DNA from: Artocarpus heterophyllus
Lineage: Eukaryota; Streptophyta; Magnoliopsida; Rosales; Moraceae
Direction of reading: 5' to 3'
Assembly (NCBI GenBank): GCA_025403435.1
Contig: CM046354.1
Coordinates: 18,788,424 to 18,852,423, forward strand
Length of the DNA stretch: 64,000 nucleotides
Made by a program: the position numbers and the translations under genes. The number at the start of each line of letters is the position of its first letter. Positions within the stretch are counted from its first letter, which is position 1. A model generated the notes under the pieces. That model saw nothing but the letters and a program-made list of their open reading frames with translations. It did no database searches and had not been told where the DNA came from. Positions 46,131-57,427 of this stretch are shown piece after piece.

Positions 46131-46151
46131 GCTAACAATAGTGTCATTACA

Positions 46152-47762
46152 GGTTAATAAGACAATTGACCTAATTACATTTATCGAATTAAAATATAAT
46201 TTTAATTTATAAAAATTTTATAAATATATTATAATGATATAATTAAAATTATTTCTATGTAATTATATAGTACAATATGTAATATCATTAATATAATTAC
46301 TATATCATTAAGGGTATTTTTAAGATATTTTAAATATTGTATTAGATTTTAATTTTATAACAGTAATTTAGACACGTATTATAATTTTTTCATGAGGGAT
46401 TTCGACCATGTTTAAAAAAAAGAAGGGTTAATGAGAGGTGCTTTTTTTTTTATTTGTAGAGTTAACATATTTTTTATATGTTATAATGTATATATATAAA
46501 GACATTAATGATCTAAATAATGACATCGTTAGTTTTAATTTATCTTTTAGAATAATTAGGATATACGTATCTAAGATTTTAAATAGATTATAATATTATT
46601 ATATTTAAAAAATTCTTAAAATTAGATTGTTGTTTTTTAAATTTAAATTAGTATATAAAAAAACAATTTTAAAATTCTCTTAACTAAAAAATAGATTTTT
46701 TTTATAAAATCATGATTTTAATGACAAATTTGAATTAGGCTATTGTAATTAAATTAATGATATAGTAATTATTAAGTCTTTTTGTATGTCTTACAGGTTA
46801 TATAATTAATATATTATTAAGTTAATGATATGTAATGACATTTATTTTTTAAGACTTCTAGTAGTGATGATATTTCTTTTTTTGGTGATGGGCAATTAAA
46901 TTAATAAAATAGTATTTATCAAATCTTTTTGTGTCTCTTATAGGTTATATAATTGATATATCATTAAGTTAATGATACATAATGATAATGATATTTAATG
47001 ACATTCATTTTTAAGACTTCAAGTGATAATGATACTTCCTATTTAGGATATGCTAATGTTATGGATTGATAATACAAACAATATTACATTAAGTTAATGA
47101 TATTCATTTTTATTGCTTCTTATATTATTTTTTTTGAAAATTCTATTATAAATAATTTAATGACATTGATGATTTTTTTTGTTATTTAAGTTACATTGTA
47201 ATTAATTAAGTAAATCTGTATTTTTTTAATATTATTTTTTTTCAACAACTCAACTATGAGAAAAATAAGAAGCATTATTAAAAAAATAAAAATAAATACA
47301 TGATAAATCTACTTAGAAGTATTTTTGGATTTTCAGTATATGTAATTTAAAAAAGGGACATATAAGTAATATTTATAAAACGAAAATAAATTTTAATTCA
47401 CTTCTTAAGAAAGAGTTACATTATGTAATTTTTACAAAAGGAATTAACATTTTAATAGACCACATTTTTGAAAACTTTAATTGATGGGCCATTTATGTTT
47501 AACGATAGGCCATTTAAGTTTAGAAAAAATTACAATATGTGTCCAAATTATTGTTATGAAATTAAAATCTAACATAATATTTAAAATATCTTAAAAATGT
47601 CTTTAATGATATAGTAATTATCTTAATGATATTACATATTGTACTATATAATTACATATAAATAATTTTAATGATATCATTATGAGACATTTGTAGAATT
47701 TTTACAAATTAGAGTCATATTTTAATTCAATAAACGTAATTGGGCCAATTGTCTCACTAACC
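46152..47762. mobile_element. Long-TIR element (MULE/fold-back type), 1.6 kb
   Basis: About 235-245 bases at the left (46152-46395) are the reverse complement, with scattered mismatches, of the right end (about 47525-47762). Shared words read inward include agacaattg, attaaaatat, taattatatagtacaatatg, taatatcattaa, and ttttaagatattttaaatat. The interior has no transposase frame and contains internal repeats such as aatgatat..aatgacat. Arms this long are typical of Mutator-like or fold-back elements. A 9-bp target duplication could not be found. It sits just upstream of the EBP2 5' region. Confidence 0.8.
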
Positions 47763-48384
47763 CTTAAGTTTAAACAGCTATATAAACTGAAGTAAAATAC
47801 CAAAAAATACCTTTGCACTGAAAAATTAGAAGAAACACATCTATTCTCTCGCAATCTCCCTAACCCTCGATCTTGGCTCGTACGCTCTCTTCTCTCTTCA
47901 GTATGGGTGTCATCATCTCCATCGCGGCGCCAAGATGACGGAACAGTTGACAAGTTCACAAGGGTGATGGTAAGATCTCTCATCAATCTCCACGCAATTT
48001 GGCTGATGACATCGATAGGCTCGGTCTTGCTTTTGTTGGAGATCGCAATCTAGAAATAGTCGACCTCATGCGACACTGGAGAGAGAAAGTAGTCCTTGGC
48101 TAAATGTTTTGATGATGATTTACTGCCCTAATATTATGAACTTCCCTAACTTACTCATCTGGAGATTTATATGAACTTCCCTAACTTGCTCATCTGACGA
48201 TTTAATTTGCTGGTGCATTTGAAATCCATCATCGGTGGAGTGGGATTGTGGAGTCAACAAAGAGGGAGATGGGAAGAGATGAGAGAGAGAGGTTTCAAAA
48301 GAGAAAGCAATAAGAATGTGAAAAAATAAAATAAAGACTTAGGGGTAAAATTGGAAATCAAATTAGTAAAAGCAAATCATTTAG
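47763..48384. other. Intergenic, gene-edge-like composition but no gene
   Basis: Between 47830 and 48110 the composition is more balanced (ctctcttctctcttcag, catcgataggctcggtc) as in old exon/UTR sequence, but no frame gives a recognisable protein. Confidence 0.35.
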
Positions 48385-48560
48385 AGGGTGTTTGGAAGGG
48401 TGGTGGGAACCATGATATCCATTACTTTTTCAGTTATAAACAGTACAAAGTTCTCACATGTTACAGTAACAATAAAAAAAATCGCTACAGTGTAAAGCTC
48501 TCACATGCTACAATAAAAGTGGTTTTAACTAACGGTTCTCACCAACCTTCCAAATACCCT
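48385..48560. mobile_element. Small MITE, 176 bp
   Basis: The inverted ends are AGGGTGTTTGGAAGGGTGGT (left) and the reverse complement of ACCAACCTTCCAAATACCCT (right). The interior words agctctcacatgcta match, in inverse, the agcatgtgagagcttta word of the elements at 25537 and 61791. Non-coding. Confidence 0.8.
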
Positions 48561-48836
48561 ATTAGTATGCGTTAGTAATTAAGTCATTTACTTCCACAAG
48601 TTTAAAATTTTGGCCTCTTTACAACAATTGGATTTAAAATCTCAAAATTTTTATTTATTTTTTTCTGTGTATATGTGCCATAAATAAGCAAGTTCATGTC
48701 ATATCGTGTTCGTACATTTACGACCCATTTAATTAGAGGTGTTAAACAGAATGGCACGAATCCAGCCTGTTTATTTTTATGTTATTCATGTCAACCCGTT
48801 TACGGTCCAATTAATAAACGTACAGTCCAAACCATT

Positions 48837-49734
48837 GTTTAAAAAGGCGCTCGAGGCGTATGCCTTGAGGCGTATTCATTCCTTTTCAAGGCTTAAGCCT
48901 TGATCATTTTGAAGAGGCTTACGCCTTTTTCTTCTAAGGCGCACGCCTTGAGGCGTTTTCGCCTCAAGGCGATTGAGGCGTGCGCCTCAATGGATGGACG
49001 TCTGTTGGGCTTCTTTTCAGCCTAATATTGTCTCTTAAAAAAAAAAAACCCAGCCCAATAGTCAAGTTGGGCTTTTTGCTGATAAAAGCAAGAGAGATTT
49101 TAAAAACCTAGCATACTCTTCTTCTTCAACATTTCTTCATCAGCCGCATCTTCCTCTCAGCAGCGCATGCATCTTCCTCTTCAACATTTCTTCATCGGCC
49201 GTATCTTCCTCTCAGCAGCGCCTCCATCTTCCAAGCCTACTCCCATTTGAGTAGCAACGTGCTGAGTGATGACCCACCTCCTCTCCCAGGTTTTTTTTTC
49301 CCTTTCTTTTATTTTCTACCGTATTTTTTTTCCTCTTATCTACTGCAGCAAATGTTGTTATTAGAGCCGCTTCAATAGCTTCCCTCAAGATAAAAAAGGT
49401 CTATACCTCAGCATTCCAAACATCATAATGATGAAGAAGATGATATGGATTTAGAAGATAATAATGATGAAGAAGATGAAGATGAGGATGAGGATGATGA
49501 TCGAAACTTCAATTTTTGAGGGCTTTTGACTTAAATTGCTTCGTGTGTGTGTTTTCTTTGTTATGGCATGAACTAAGTGTATCTTTTATTTGTTATGACA
49601 TGTTTATGAATTTTATTCAATTTTCTGATTTTTTTTTTTTTAAATTCGAGGCTTACGTCTCGATCCGCCTCGAGGCTTACGTCTCGCCTCAATTAGACAA
49701 ATCGCCTCAGTTCCCGTTTACGCCTTTTAAAACA
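48837..49734. mobile_element. hAT-like non-autonomous element with GGCG/CGCC sub-terminal repeats
   Basis: The ends are GTTTAAAAAGGCG (left) and CGCCTTTTAAAAC (right), forming a short inverted repeat with cattg on both sides. Sub-terminal regions are packed with gaggcg, gcctcaaggcg and aggcttacg(c/t)ct motifs in both orientations, which could fold strongly. Near 49424-49515 the + strand encodes DDMDLEDNNDEEDEDEDEDD.. and then a stop, resembling the acidic C-terminal tail of plant hAT transposases. This suggests an internally deleted derivative of an autonomous hAT element. Other transposase domains are gone. Confidence 0.65.
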
Positions 49735-50390
49735 TTGGTCCAAACCTATTTATTGCAGGTCGTTTTTGCAACGTGTCATCTTGCTATGTTTGAAATTAGC
49801 GGCCATATTCTTCTTCTCCTTCAACAAGGTCGACCCCTTTTTGGGTAAACCCATTTGCTAAACCATTGAAAAAAACACAAAGTAACGAAATTGAACAAAA
49901 TACGGAACAAGGTAAGACAATTTTCTAGACTAAGATGTGTGTTTGGATTTTGAGAAAATTGAAGAGAAAAATAACAGTTGAAATACTCTAAATTACAGTA
50001 GATTTTCCATGTAGGAATTATTCCGTATTTTCTTTTCTGTTTTTTTAGCAGAAAAATGTAGAAGGTATATATTTGTTTTGCAGCTTTATTTATTATTGGA
50101 ATATATTGTAAACAAAGCAACCGGCCCAATGGATCTAGTCTCTGATATTCTATGCCCAACTTGGATGACAATGAAGAGGAGAGTATGCACTGATCTAGCA
50201 AGCAGTAGCAGTAAATTACTTAGCGGGTAGGAAATGCCTATATTTTCTTTTGGAACAAATTTTACAAACTCTTACTAAATTATGTAATCTATGTCAACGT
50301 ACTCTTCAAACTTTGAAACATATCCGTTGTATTCTTTAAATTATAATTATTTTTTTTAGTATTGTACTTTAGATTACACATGTACATTTA
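49735..50390. other. Intergenic, no gene seen
   Basis: No supported gene. The ORFs here are short and low in complexity. Confidence 0.35.
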
Positions 50391-50512
50391 GGTGTTTAGC
50401 ATTTATAGTTTTAATCAAAACTTTATGTTGCTATAATGTTAAGCTGTCACATGCTCTAGTGATTTTAATTAAAATTAGTTCTGATAGTTTGAAGCAATGC
50501 CATTCAACACCC
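50391..50512. mobile_element. Small MITE-like element
   Basis: The left end GGTGTTTAGCATTTATAGTT is the inverted match, with mismatches, of the right end ending tgccattcaacacc. The interior has the word tcacatgctctagtg related to the other small MITEs. Degenerate. Confidence 0.5.
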
Positions 50513-50764
50513 TAATTACTAAAAATTATATAATGGTATTATAAAAGTTATATATGAATTATAGAATATAATTAGATTCGTGAATTTTACTGATGAAATG
50601 TTCAAGTCAGATTCCAATTCAAAACCTTTGGAGTGGTGTATTCTTAATCCATTACTAATCTGAAATGCATTCCATCTTAACTCATTCCAATTCGCCAAAT
50701 TGGTTTGCGTTGAGTAGATTTACAAATTCTATAAATATGCCAAGATCATAAGCAGTTCTCAAAA

Positions 50765-51315
50765 AATTAAGGGGTATGTTTGTTTCGTGCATTTTTTGAA
50801 TTCAATGGACTTAAATTTGGACTCGAGTATCAAGAATTCTTTGGATATGTGTTTGTTTCTCCCAAAATCTGAATCATTTGAGTATTAAGAATCTAAGTTT
50901 TCAGAATTCTCGTCCCCCCTTAAACTTTTGATACTCAGATATCTTTGTTACAATAAAAACTAAAATTCTCTCTCCTATATTTGAGAAAAAAATCATAACT
51001 TCTTCATTTGATATTGAATTGAGATGATTCTTTTTTCACTGTGTTCCTAATAAAAAAAGGAATAAATTAATGTCCATATTGCATATTTTTTAAGATCATT
51101 AACATTAAGATTTTATTAGATTTATTAATAAATCAAAAACTATCTTTATTACCTCTCCAAATATAAATTTTAATTTTATTTCATACTCATATTAAAACTT
51201 AAATGCATATTCAAACGTCAATTCGAATAACAATTCAAATCATACTAACTTAAATTCTAATTTAAATCATACTAACTCAAATTAAAATCATTAATTTAAA
51301 TTTATTTGCTAAACG
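50765..51315. repeat. Dispersed repeat, second copy of 25795-26180
   Basis: This shares ordered words with 25795-26180 (ctcagatatctttgttacaa, aaattctctctcctatattt, tcataacttcttcatttgat). The flanks start ggtatgtttgttt and end gctaaacggacc, which could be degenerate inverted ends. Non-coding. Confidence 0.6.
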
Positions 51316-51421
51316 GACCTAAGACATAATATGGTAATATTTATAGGTCCAGTCCACTTATAAAGGTAAGGCCACGTAAGTCTCACCTAACGGGATCCAC
51401 CTCTGTGAGGGAGCCAGCCGC

Positions 51422-51587
51422 TAGCCCCTCGGATTAAATAGAATTGTTGAACTGCTTTTGGTTGAAATAAGTACAAAATGAGACGGGCAGAGAAAGGCAG
51501 ATAGCCCCCTCGGATTGAATAGAATTGTTGAACTGCTTTTGGTTAAAATAAGTACAAAATGAGATGGGCAGAGAAAGGCAAATAGCC
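51422..51587. repeat. Direct tandem duplication, about 81-bp period
   Basis: Two near-identical units begin tagcccc(c)tcggatt at 51422 and 51502 and contain aattgttgaactgcttttgg and gggcagagaaaggca. Their near identity indicates a recent event. The ORF 51421-51603 is the translation of the repeat and not a gene. Confidence 0.9.
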
Positions 51588-52963
51588 AATGACCATTCAT
51601 CACGAGTCAGAAAAAAAAAATATATAAATACATATACAAGAGCCAGGATACATTTTTCAAGTATGCGGGAAGGGACGTTAGCGTTTCATCTACGTGGAAA
51701 GACGAGTCCAAAATGCAATCGACTTTATAAAATTTCACTTTTTACTCGTAAAAAAATGGAATTTGCATTTTTTTTTTTTGGCTTGGTAGCAGTCAAATTG
51801 TTTGCTCATGTTTGCACCTTAGAAAATATTAGATCATTTTCAATGTAAATGTAAATACTAATGTTATATTTATTATCAAAAAATGTAAGAATAATATAAT
51901 TATATATATTTATTTTGTATTTAATACATAGTGATGTTTAAAATGTAATAATTGTCTTTTACTATATTATTAAACTTTAAAATTTATAAAAATAAACTTT
52001 TAATATTAAAATAATTAAAAATAAAAATATTATAATTATTAAAGAAAAAAATTAATATACTAACCAATAAGAATCAAATACCAAATTTGCTATGTGTTAA
52101 ATTTTGTGGTAAATTTTTCATAAAATTTAACACATAACAAATTTAACATTAAAAGTGACATTGTATTGAAGGGTTTTTTTTTACACTCAAATACTAAATT
52201 TGTTATTTGCACATCAATTTAGCATTGTATTGGAGATGTTCTTAATAACCATATAGTTTCTAAATACTCCTCCTTTATATTTTTACTTTTTTAGGTTATA
52301 AAAAGCAATGTTTATGGGACTCTTTACATATACGCCACAAAAATAAAACTTGGATTGATTTATGTCATACACATAACAACAACAACAACATTAATTGCAA
52401 AAAATATCATACCATATCATCACATTATATTTAAAATACCAAATATGCCCTCATTGTTCTATTTACATTCACATGGTAAATGCCACCTTTAGACAGTAAA
52501 TGTTCTATTTACTAGCATAACAGGTTCTCTTTTTCTAGTAGTAAATGAATCATTTACTATGTGATCTCCCCCATAGTCAAATGGGGTGGAGAGAGAGAGA
52601 TAGAAGGAGAGGTCGAATTTTTTGTTTGGTTGGAGGAACATGATGAAGGAGAGGAGAAGTGGAGGGATGTGGTCTCTCCCATGGTCCACCATATTCGATC
52701 CTTTCATTGATGGAAGGATCCTACCAATCCATCGCTTTAAGTTTTAAAAAAATTATTTTACCCTCTAAATAAATAATTATAATTATTATAAATGTACCAT
52801 ATAATAATTTCACAAATAATTATTATCTATCCCCTTAACTCTCCTTTCATCCTATCAAACAATATAAAGATTACTACAATCCACTTTATCCTTCTTACTC
52901 TTTATCCCTTCGACTCTCTTCATCCTTCCTACTTCCATCCCTCCTATCAAACGGAGTGTTACT
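51588..52963. other. Intergenic, no gene seen
   Basis: Very AT-rich. No gene or terminal repeats were recognised. Confidence 0.35.
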
Positions 52964-53310
52964 AATAATATTCACTCTGTTTGACTTATATATAGGAATA
53001 GTTAAATATCATGTATAGGTTATAACTGAATAATTTATCAATAATATTCAATCTGTTTGACTTACACAAGGACATATAAAATCATATATAAGTTGTAAAT
53101 GAGTCATTTACCAATAACATTCATATATTTGACTTATATATAAGAACAGATAAATATCACGTGTAAGTTGTAGAGGAGTAGTTTACCATAAAGTAATATT
53201 ACTAATAATATTCAATTTGTTTGACTTACATAAGAACAATAAATATTATATTTATATGGTTTTTTGAACATATCAGGATCTGTTTTTTTAATTATAAATG
53301 AGTCATTTAC
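52964..53310. repeat. Degenerate tandem array, about 75-80-bp unit, four copies
   Basis: Four imperfect units each contain aataatattca.tctgtttgac, ttata(t)a..gaaca..taaatatca and gta(t)aagttgtaaatgagt.atttacca, starting near 52966, 53041, 53118 and 53202. Non-coding. Confidence 0.7.
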
Positions 53311-53847
53311 CATATAAATGTAACATTTACCAAAATCTAATTTAAAGGATTTTGGTCGGAATATTAACTTTCAGTTATACCATTGTGATATATTTTCAAA
53401 TAGTTTTTGAGTCAATGACGTAAATCAAATTAATAGTAAATTTATAGCATAAAGCATAAATATCTCATGTTTGACTGGACCCTCAACAGTTGGGTGCCCT
53501 ATAAAAGCTAATACAAGCTTAAGTGCTTATTCCATGAGTATTATTAGTTATGTAACATAAACAATAGTAACAGAAATCTTTTGAAAGGTAAAAAGTAAAT
53601 GCACGAAAATGTGAAAATAGTTATTAATTTGGAGGGCGCTGTCCCCCAACAAAAGGGAACGCAGTTTTCATGTGGTTCATTTTTATCTCGACACATATAG
53701 AATTGGAGATATACGCCTTCACAGTCATTTAACTACCCCAATGATCTTCCAATATATTGAAGTCATGCATTATAGAATTCTCTCTGTTTTTTTAGGCATA
53801 ATTAATTTGCAAAATTACAGCAAATAGTATTTTTTAAAAAAACTTAA

Positions 53848-53964
53848 GACCCATTTGGTTCGAGTATTTGAATAGAGTATTTGAATAAAGATTTAAAATT
53901 TTATAAAAAAAATACTGTAACAAAATAATTCAAACCATGATTCAAGTTTCGAAATAAACGGGTC
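53848..53964. mobile_element. MITE (GGTTCGAGTATTTGAAT family), copy 1
   Basis: The left end GACCCATTTGGTTCGAGTAT and the right end gaaataaacgggtc are imperfect inverted matches. The interior holds tactgtaacaaaataattc. A second copy lies at 55631-55750. Confidence 0.65.
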
Positions 53965-55630
53965 TTTATTCAATCATCGTATTTTTTTTATAGAACAGGA
54001 TTTGTATGTTTGCCAGGTGCAAAACAGTATCATTCCCACTGATCAATTTTTTTAATATATAATGTATTTTTTTTTTTTCATTCCTGACCACTGGGACTAA
54101 AAAAAGGCTTGTTTACATGACTACTCCTTGAACTTTTTTCGTTTGACAATTCAATCTGCGAATTAAAAATCATTATAATTAACCTTCTAAACTTTAAAAT
54201 TTACTTTACGGTAGGTTCAATTAATGACACTGTCAAAAGATTAGACGGAATGATCACATGCGCAGCTCATCGGGGACTAAATTAAAATTTAATAATTAGA
54301 AATTTTAACCAAAAAAAAAAAACACTGAAAGAAAAAACCTAGCAAAAGCAATGAAATGCTCTTAATTTTAGTTGCAATCTCAATCTTGACGAAAGCGCTT
54401 GAAACTAAGGCAGCCAGGGAAAAGAGGTAGATTGAAATGCTAGTGAGGAGATGGAATTGACATTGGACCTCGACTAAACTTTGATAAAAAATGTATTTAT
54501 GTTACACTAAAAAAAGTTATGACATACTATCATTTATATTATTTTTTAAAAATTATTACTATGAGTAGTTTAAAACTTTGTTTTTCAACCAATTCAAATA
54601 GACAAATGTTAACACTCTTTCAATTCTTTCTTTCTTTTTCGTTTTCATCCATGAAAATATTTTTTAATAGTATTCAAAAGATGACATTTACGAAAATATT
54701 CGAACACAAAGTGTCTCGGATCGCTTAATTCTTGGTGGTTAGATTAAAGCGCTTTGGATCCGCGGCTTCTTTTTTTTTTTTTTTTTTTTATCAGAAGCGT
54801 GTAGACAATGATTGTTGAATCAAGGTTTCAGCTTTAAAGAAAATGTTGTTTACAAAGTGCTCCCTTTTGTATCAGAAGCCTATATACAATGATTATTGAA
54901 TCAAGGTTTCAGCTCTTAAAAAAAAAATCACAAATGTTTTTGCTTGTGAACATCTACGATCTAGACTGTATCTATGGTATATATAAAAGAAAAGATGCAT
55001 TCGTTTAACTTTTTTTTTTTCAACTATTATTATATGTAATATAAATTTGTGGGTTTGTTATATTTATTCATGTTTTTATTTCTAGGTTTGAAGATGAAAG
55101 TGTTATACATGTTCAAGTTTAATTTAAACTATGGTTTGAAATAGTGTATTTATTTTATACTTCTATAATTATAAACTTTGAAAAAAATACTTTTCCCTAA
55201 AAATATACTTTTAAATATTATTAATCATGCTTAAAATTTCTTTAGAAATTTTGAGAGAGGAAAAAAAATCACTAATAAATTAGGGACGTGCCAACTAGTA
55301 TATGAAATAAGGTAACAATAACAATAATAATTGCAGAATGAAAACTAATAATCTTATTGGCTAATTACAAGCAACCAATAACCGACTTTAGTGAAACTAC
55401 TCTCTGCAGATGAAACAGATTAACTTTCTCTTCGACAACCAATCTCTGCATGCCACATCATCGGCTTCTGCTGCTTTCCTTAAATCCAAGTCAAACCAGA
55501 ACGACACAACGTATATAAATAAAAATCAAAAAGTAAAAAGACTCACAAGTTAGAAATATTTTTTAAAAATTATAAAAACAGAAAAAGGATGTGTGAACTT
55601 TGATTTTAGTTATAATATAAAATAGACTAC

Positions 55631-55750
55631 AAGCTTGTTTGGTTCGAGTATCTGAATTGAGTATTTGAATGAAGATTTAAATTTTTATGAGAGAAAATAC
55701 TGTAGCAAAATAATTCAAACCGTGATTCGAACCACGAAACAAACGCACCC
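55631..55750. mobile_element. MITE (GGTTCGAGTATTTGAAT family), copy 2
   Basis: The same word order as 53848-53964: tttggttcgagtatctgaat, gagtatttgaatgaagattt, tactgtagcaaaataattca, then gaaacaaacgcac at the right end. Same orientation as copy 1. Confidence 0.65.
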
Positions 55751-55981
55751 TATATCTGTAGTTTTAAAAAACAGAGAGATCTTGAGAACTAATAAAATAT
55801 AATAGTAGTCAACCTTGTTGGAAAACCTTAATATGAATAAATACAAAATTATGTAACCACCTCTAGAGTATTATATTTGCCCTCAAAGTACCATCTTTGC
55901 ATTTGCTTTCATGGACTTTACCTTGGCCTTTTTTTTTTTCTTTCTTTTCCCCCGCAACTTTTGGAATTTTATAAATCTGTG

Positions 55982-57396
55982 TCAATGTTTTGGTGGATTG
56001 ACAACTCCATGCAGTCCCTTCTTGATCAACAGAAGGAGTTCAGTGACCTGCAGGGAAACCAAATGGATAAAAAATTGCTCATAGAAAATGGAATTGAGAG
56101 GGACAAATTTTGGTTTTTCAGTTTTTATAATGAATTGGAAAGACACGTATAGCATAAATCACCACACAAAAACAGATAATGCAATATTTGTTACCTCGAA
56201 ATATTGCTGCAAGGCTGGTGAATAATGATGCAGTGTAGTGTATATCTTCTGAAGGAGGCCTAGAAGCACCTCGACTTGATCCCCTGAAAGCTCCACCTAT
56301 AAAAACAACCCAACATTTCTTAAATTTTGTACGCACATATACATAAAAAGAGAAGTAAACGTCTTTGTTGATTCGGTCTAAAAAGGGAGGTGAATATACG
56401 TTTGATTGAAGGGTTTTCCAAATAACTGTTTTACACCTTAGAGCGTGCATTAAGCCTTTGATTCTGTATCGATGAAAATCCGATTGTTGTGAATAACATA
56501 TCAAAGCAATGTCGTTCATGACTGTCATCCCTCGCTGATACCGATACTTTATAGTAAATATTAGGTTGGGTCCGTGTGTTTATTTACTTGCCAATTTTGT
56601 TTACTATTTTTTACCCTTACTTTATCTACCGCTGTCATATTACTTCTAAATAGTCTTGTCAAAACATCTAATGCGACATTAGTACTCAAAATTTCAAAGT
56701 TTCAAAGCGAGAAATGGTGACACATACATTCATAGTGACGAAGCCAACTAAGGCCAAGGGGCCCTAGTTGGCCCATTTATTAGTTTTTAAAAGTATTGTT
56801 TTACTCTATTTTTGTATAATATTTGGCCACTTCAAATTTTTTTCCCCTATGTCATCTACAGTATTTTAAACTTTTCCTTTACACCCATAGTTTGATTAAA
56901 AATTTATCAATTTGCACCCTAAAAGTTTCTAATTTTAAATTTCTATATGTAGTAAATCGAAAAATTTTATTTACACTCTTGATTTTTTGCTTCTAATTGT
57001 ACCATATTACTTCATATACATATGTACTAACTTATATCTATTACTACAAAAAATTTTGATAATTATACCCCAACTAAGTTTCTAGCTTCGTGACTGCACA
57101 TTTATCTTGAGTTAGAACCACAAAAAGAAAATTAAGGGTAGGAAAATTGCTGGAGTAGCACTGTATATACCTCAGTTTCAGCCTTCTTGAGATTCTGGCA
57201 TCTCCCAATAAAAGCCTTCCTATAAAGTAATTCCTTTTCGGTTAAGGTTGAAACCATTCCAAGAAGTGGACTTAAATGTTGCTTAATCTCTTCCAGTCTG
57301 CACACCTAGTAGATCAGTTAGTTGCTTACTCCATAAAAGGATTTCCTTTATGTAAGAGGTAGTAGATCCTAAGATGAAATTAAACTTAAACAATGG

Positions 57397-57427
<31 letters not shown>

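Larger units (their letters stand above)
53311..55981. other. Intergenic with two MITEs and small duplications
   Basis: No gene seen. Apart from the two MITEs listed separately, a word block cagaagc(g/c)t..agacaatgatt.ttgaatcaaggtttcagct is duplicated near 54791 and 54871, and a T run lies at 54771-54789. Confidence 0.4.

Noticed and set aside
51421..51603. 60-codon ORF with two identical halves as a repeat protein
   Set aside because: It is the translation of an 81-bp DNA duplication with no other coding evidence.
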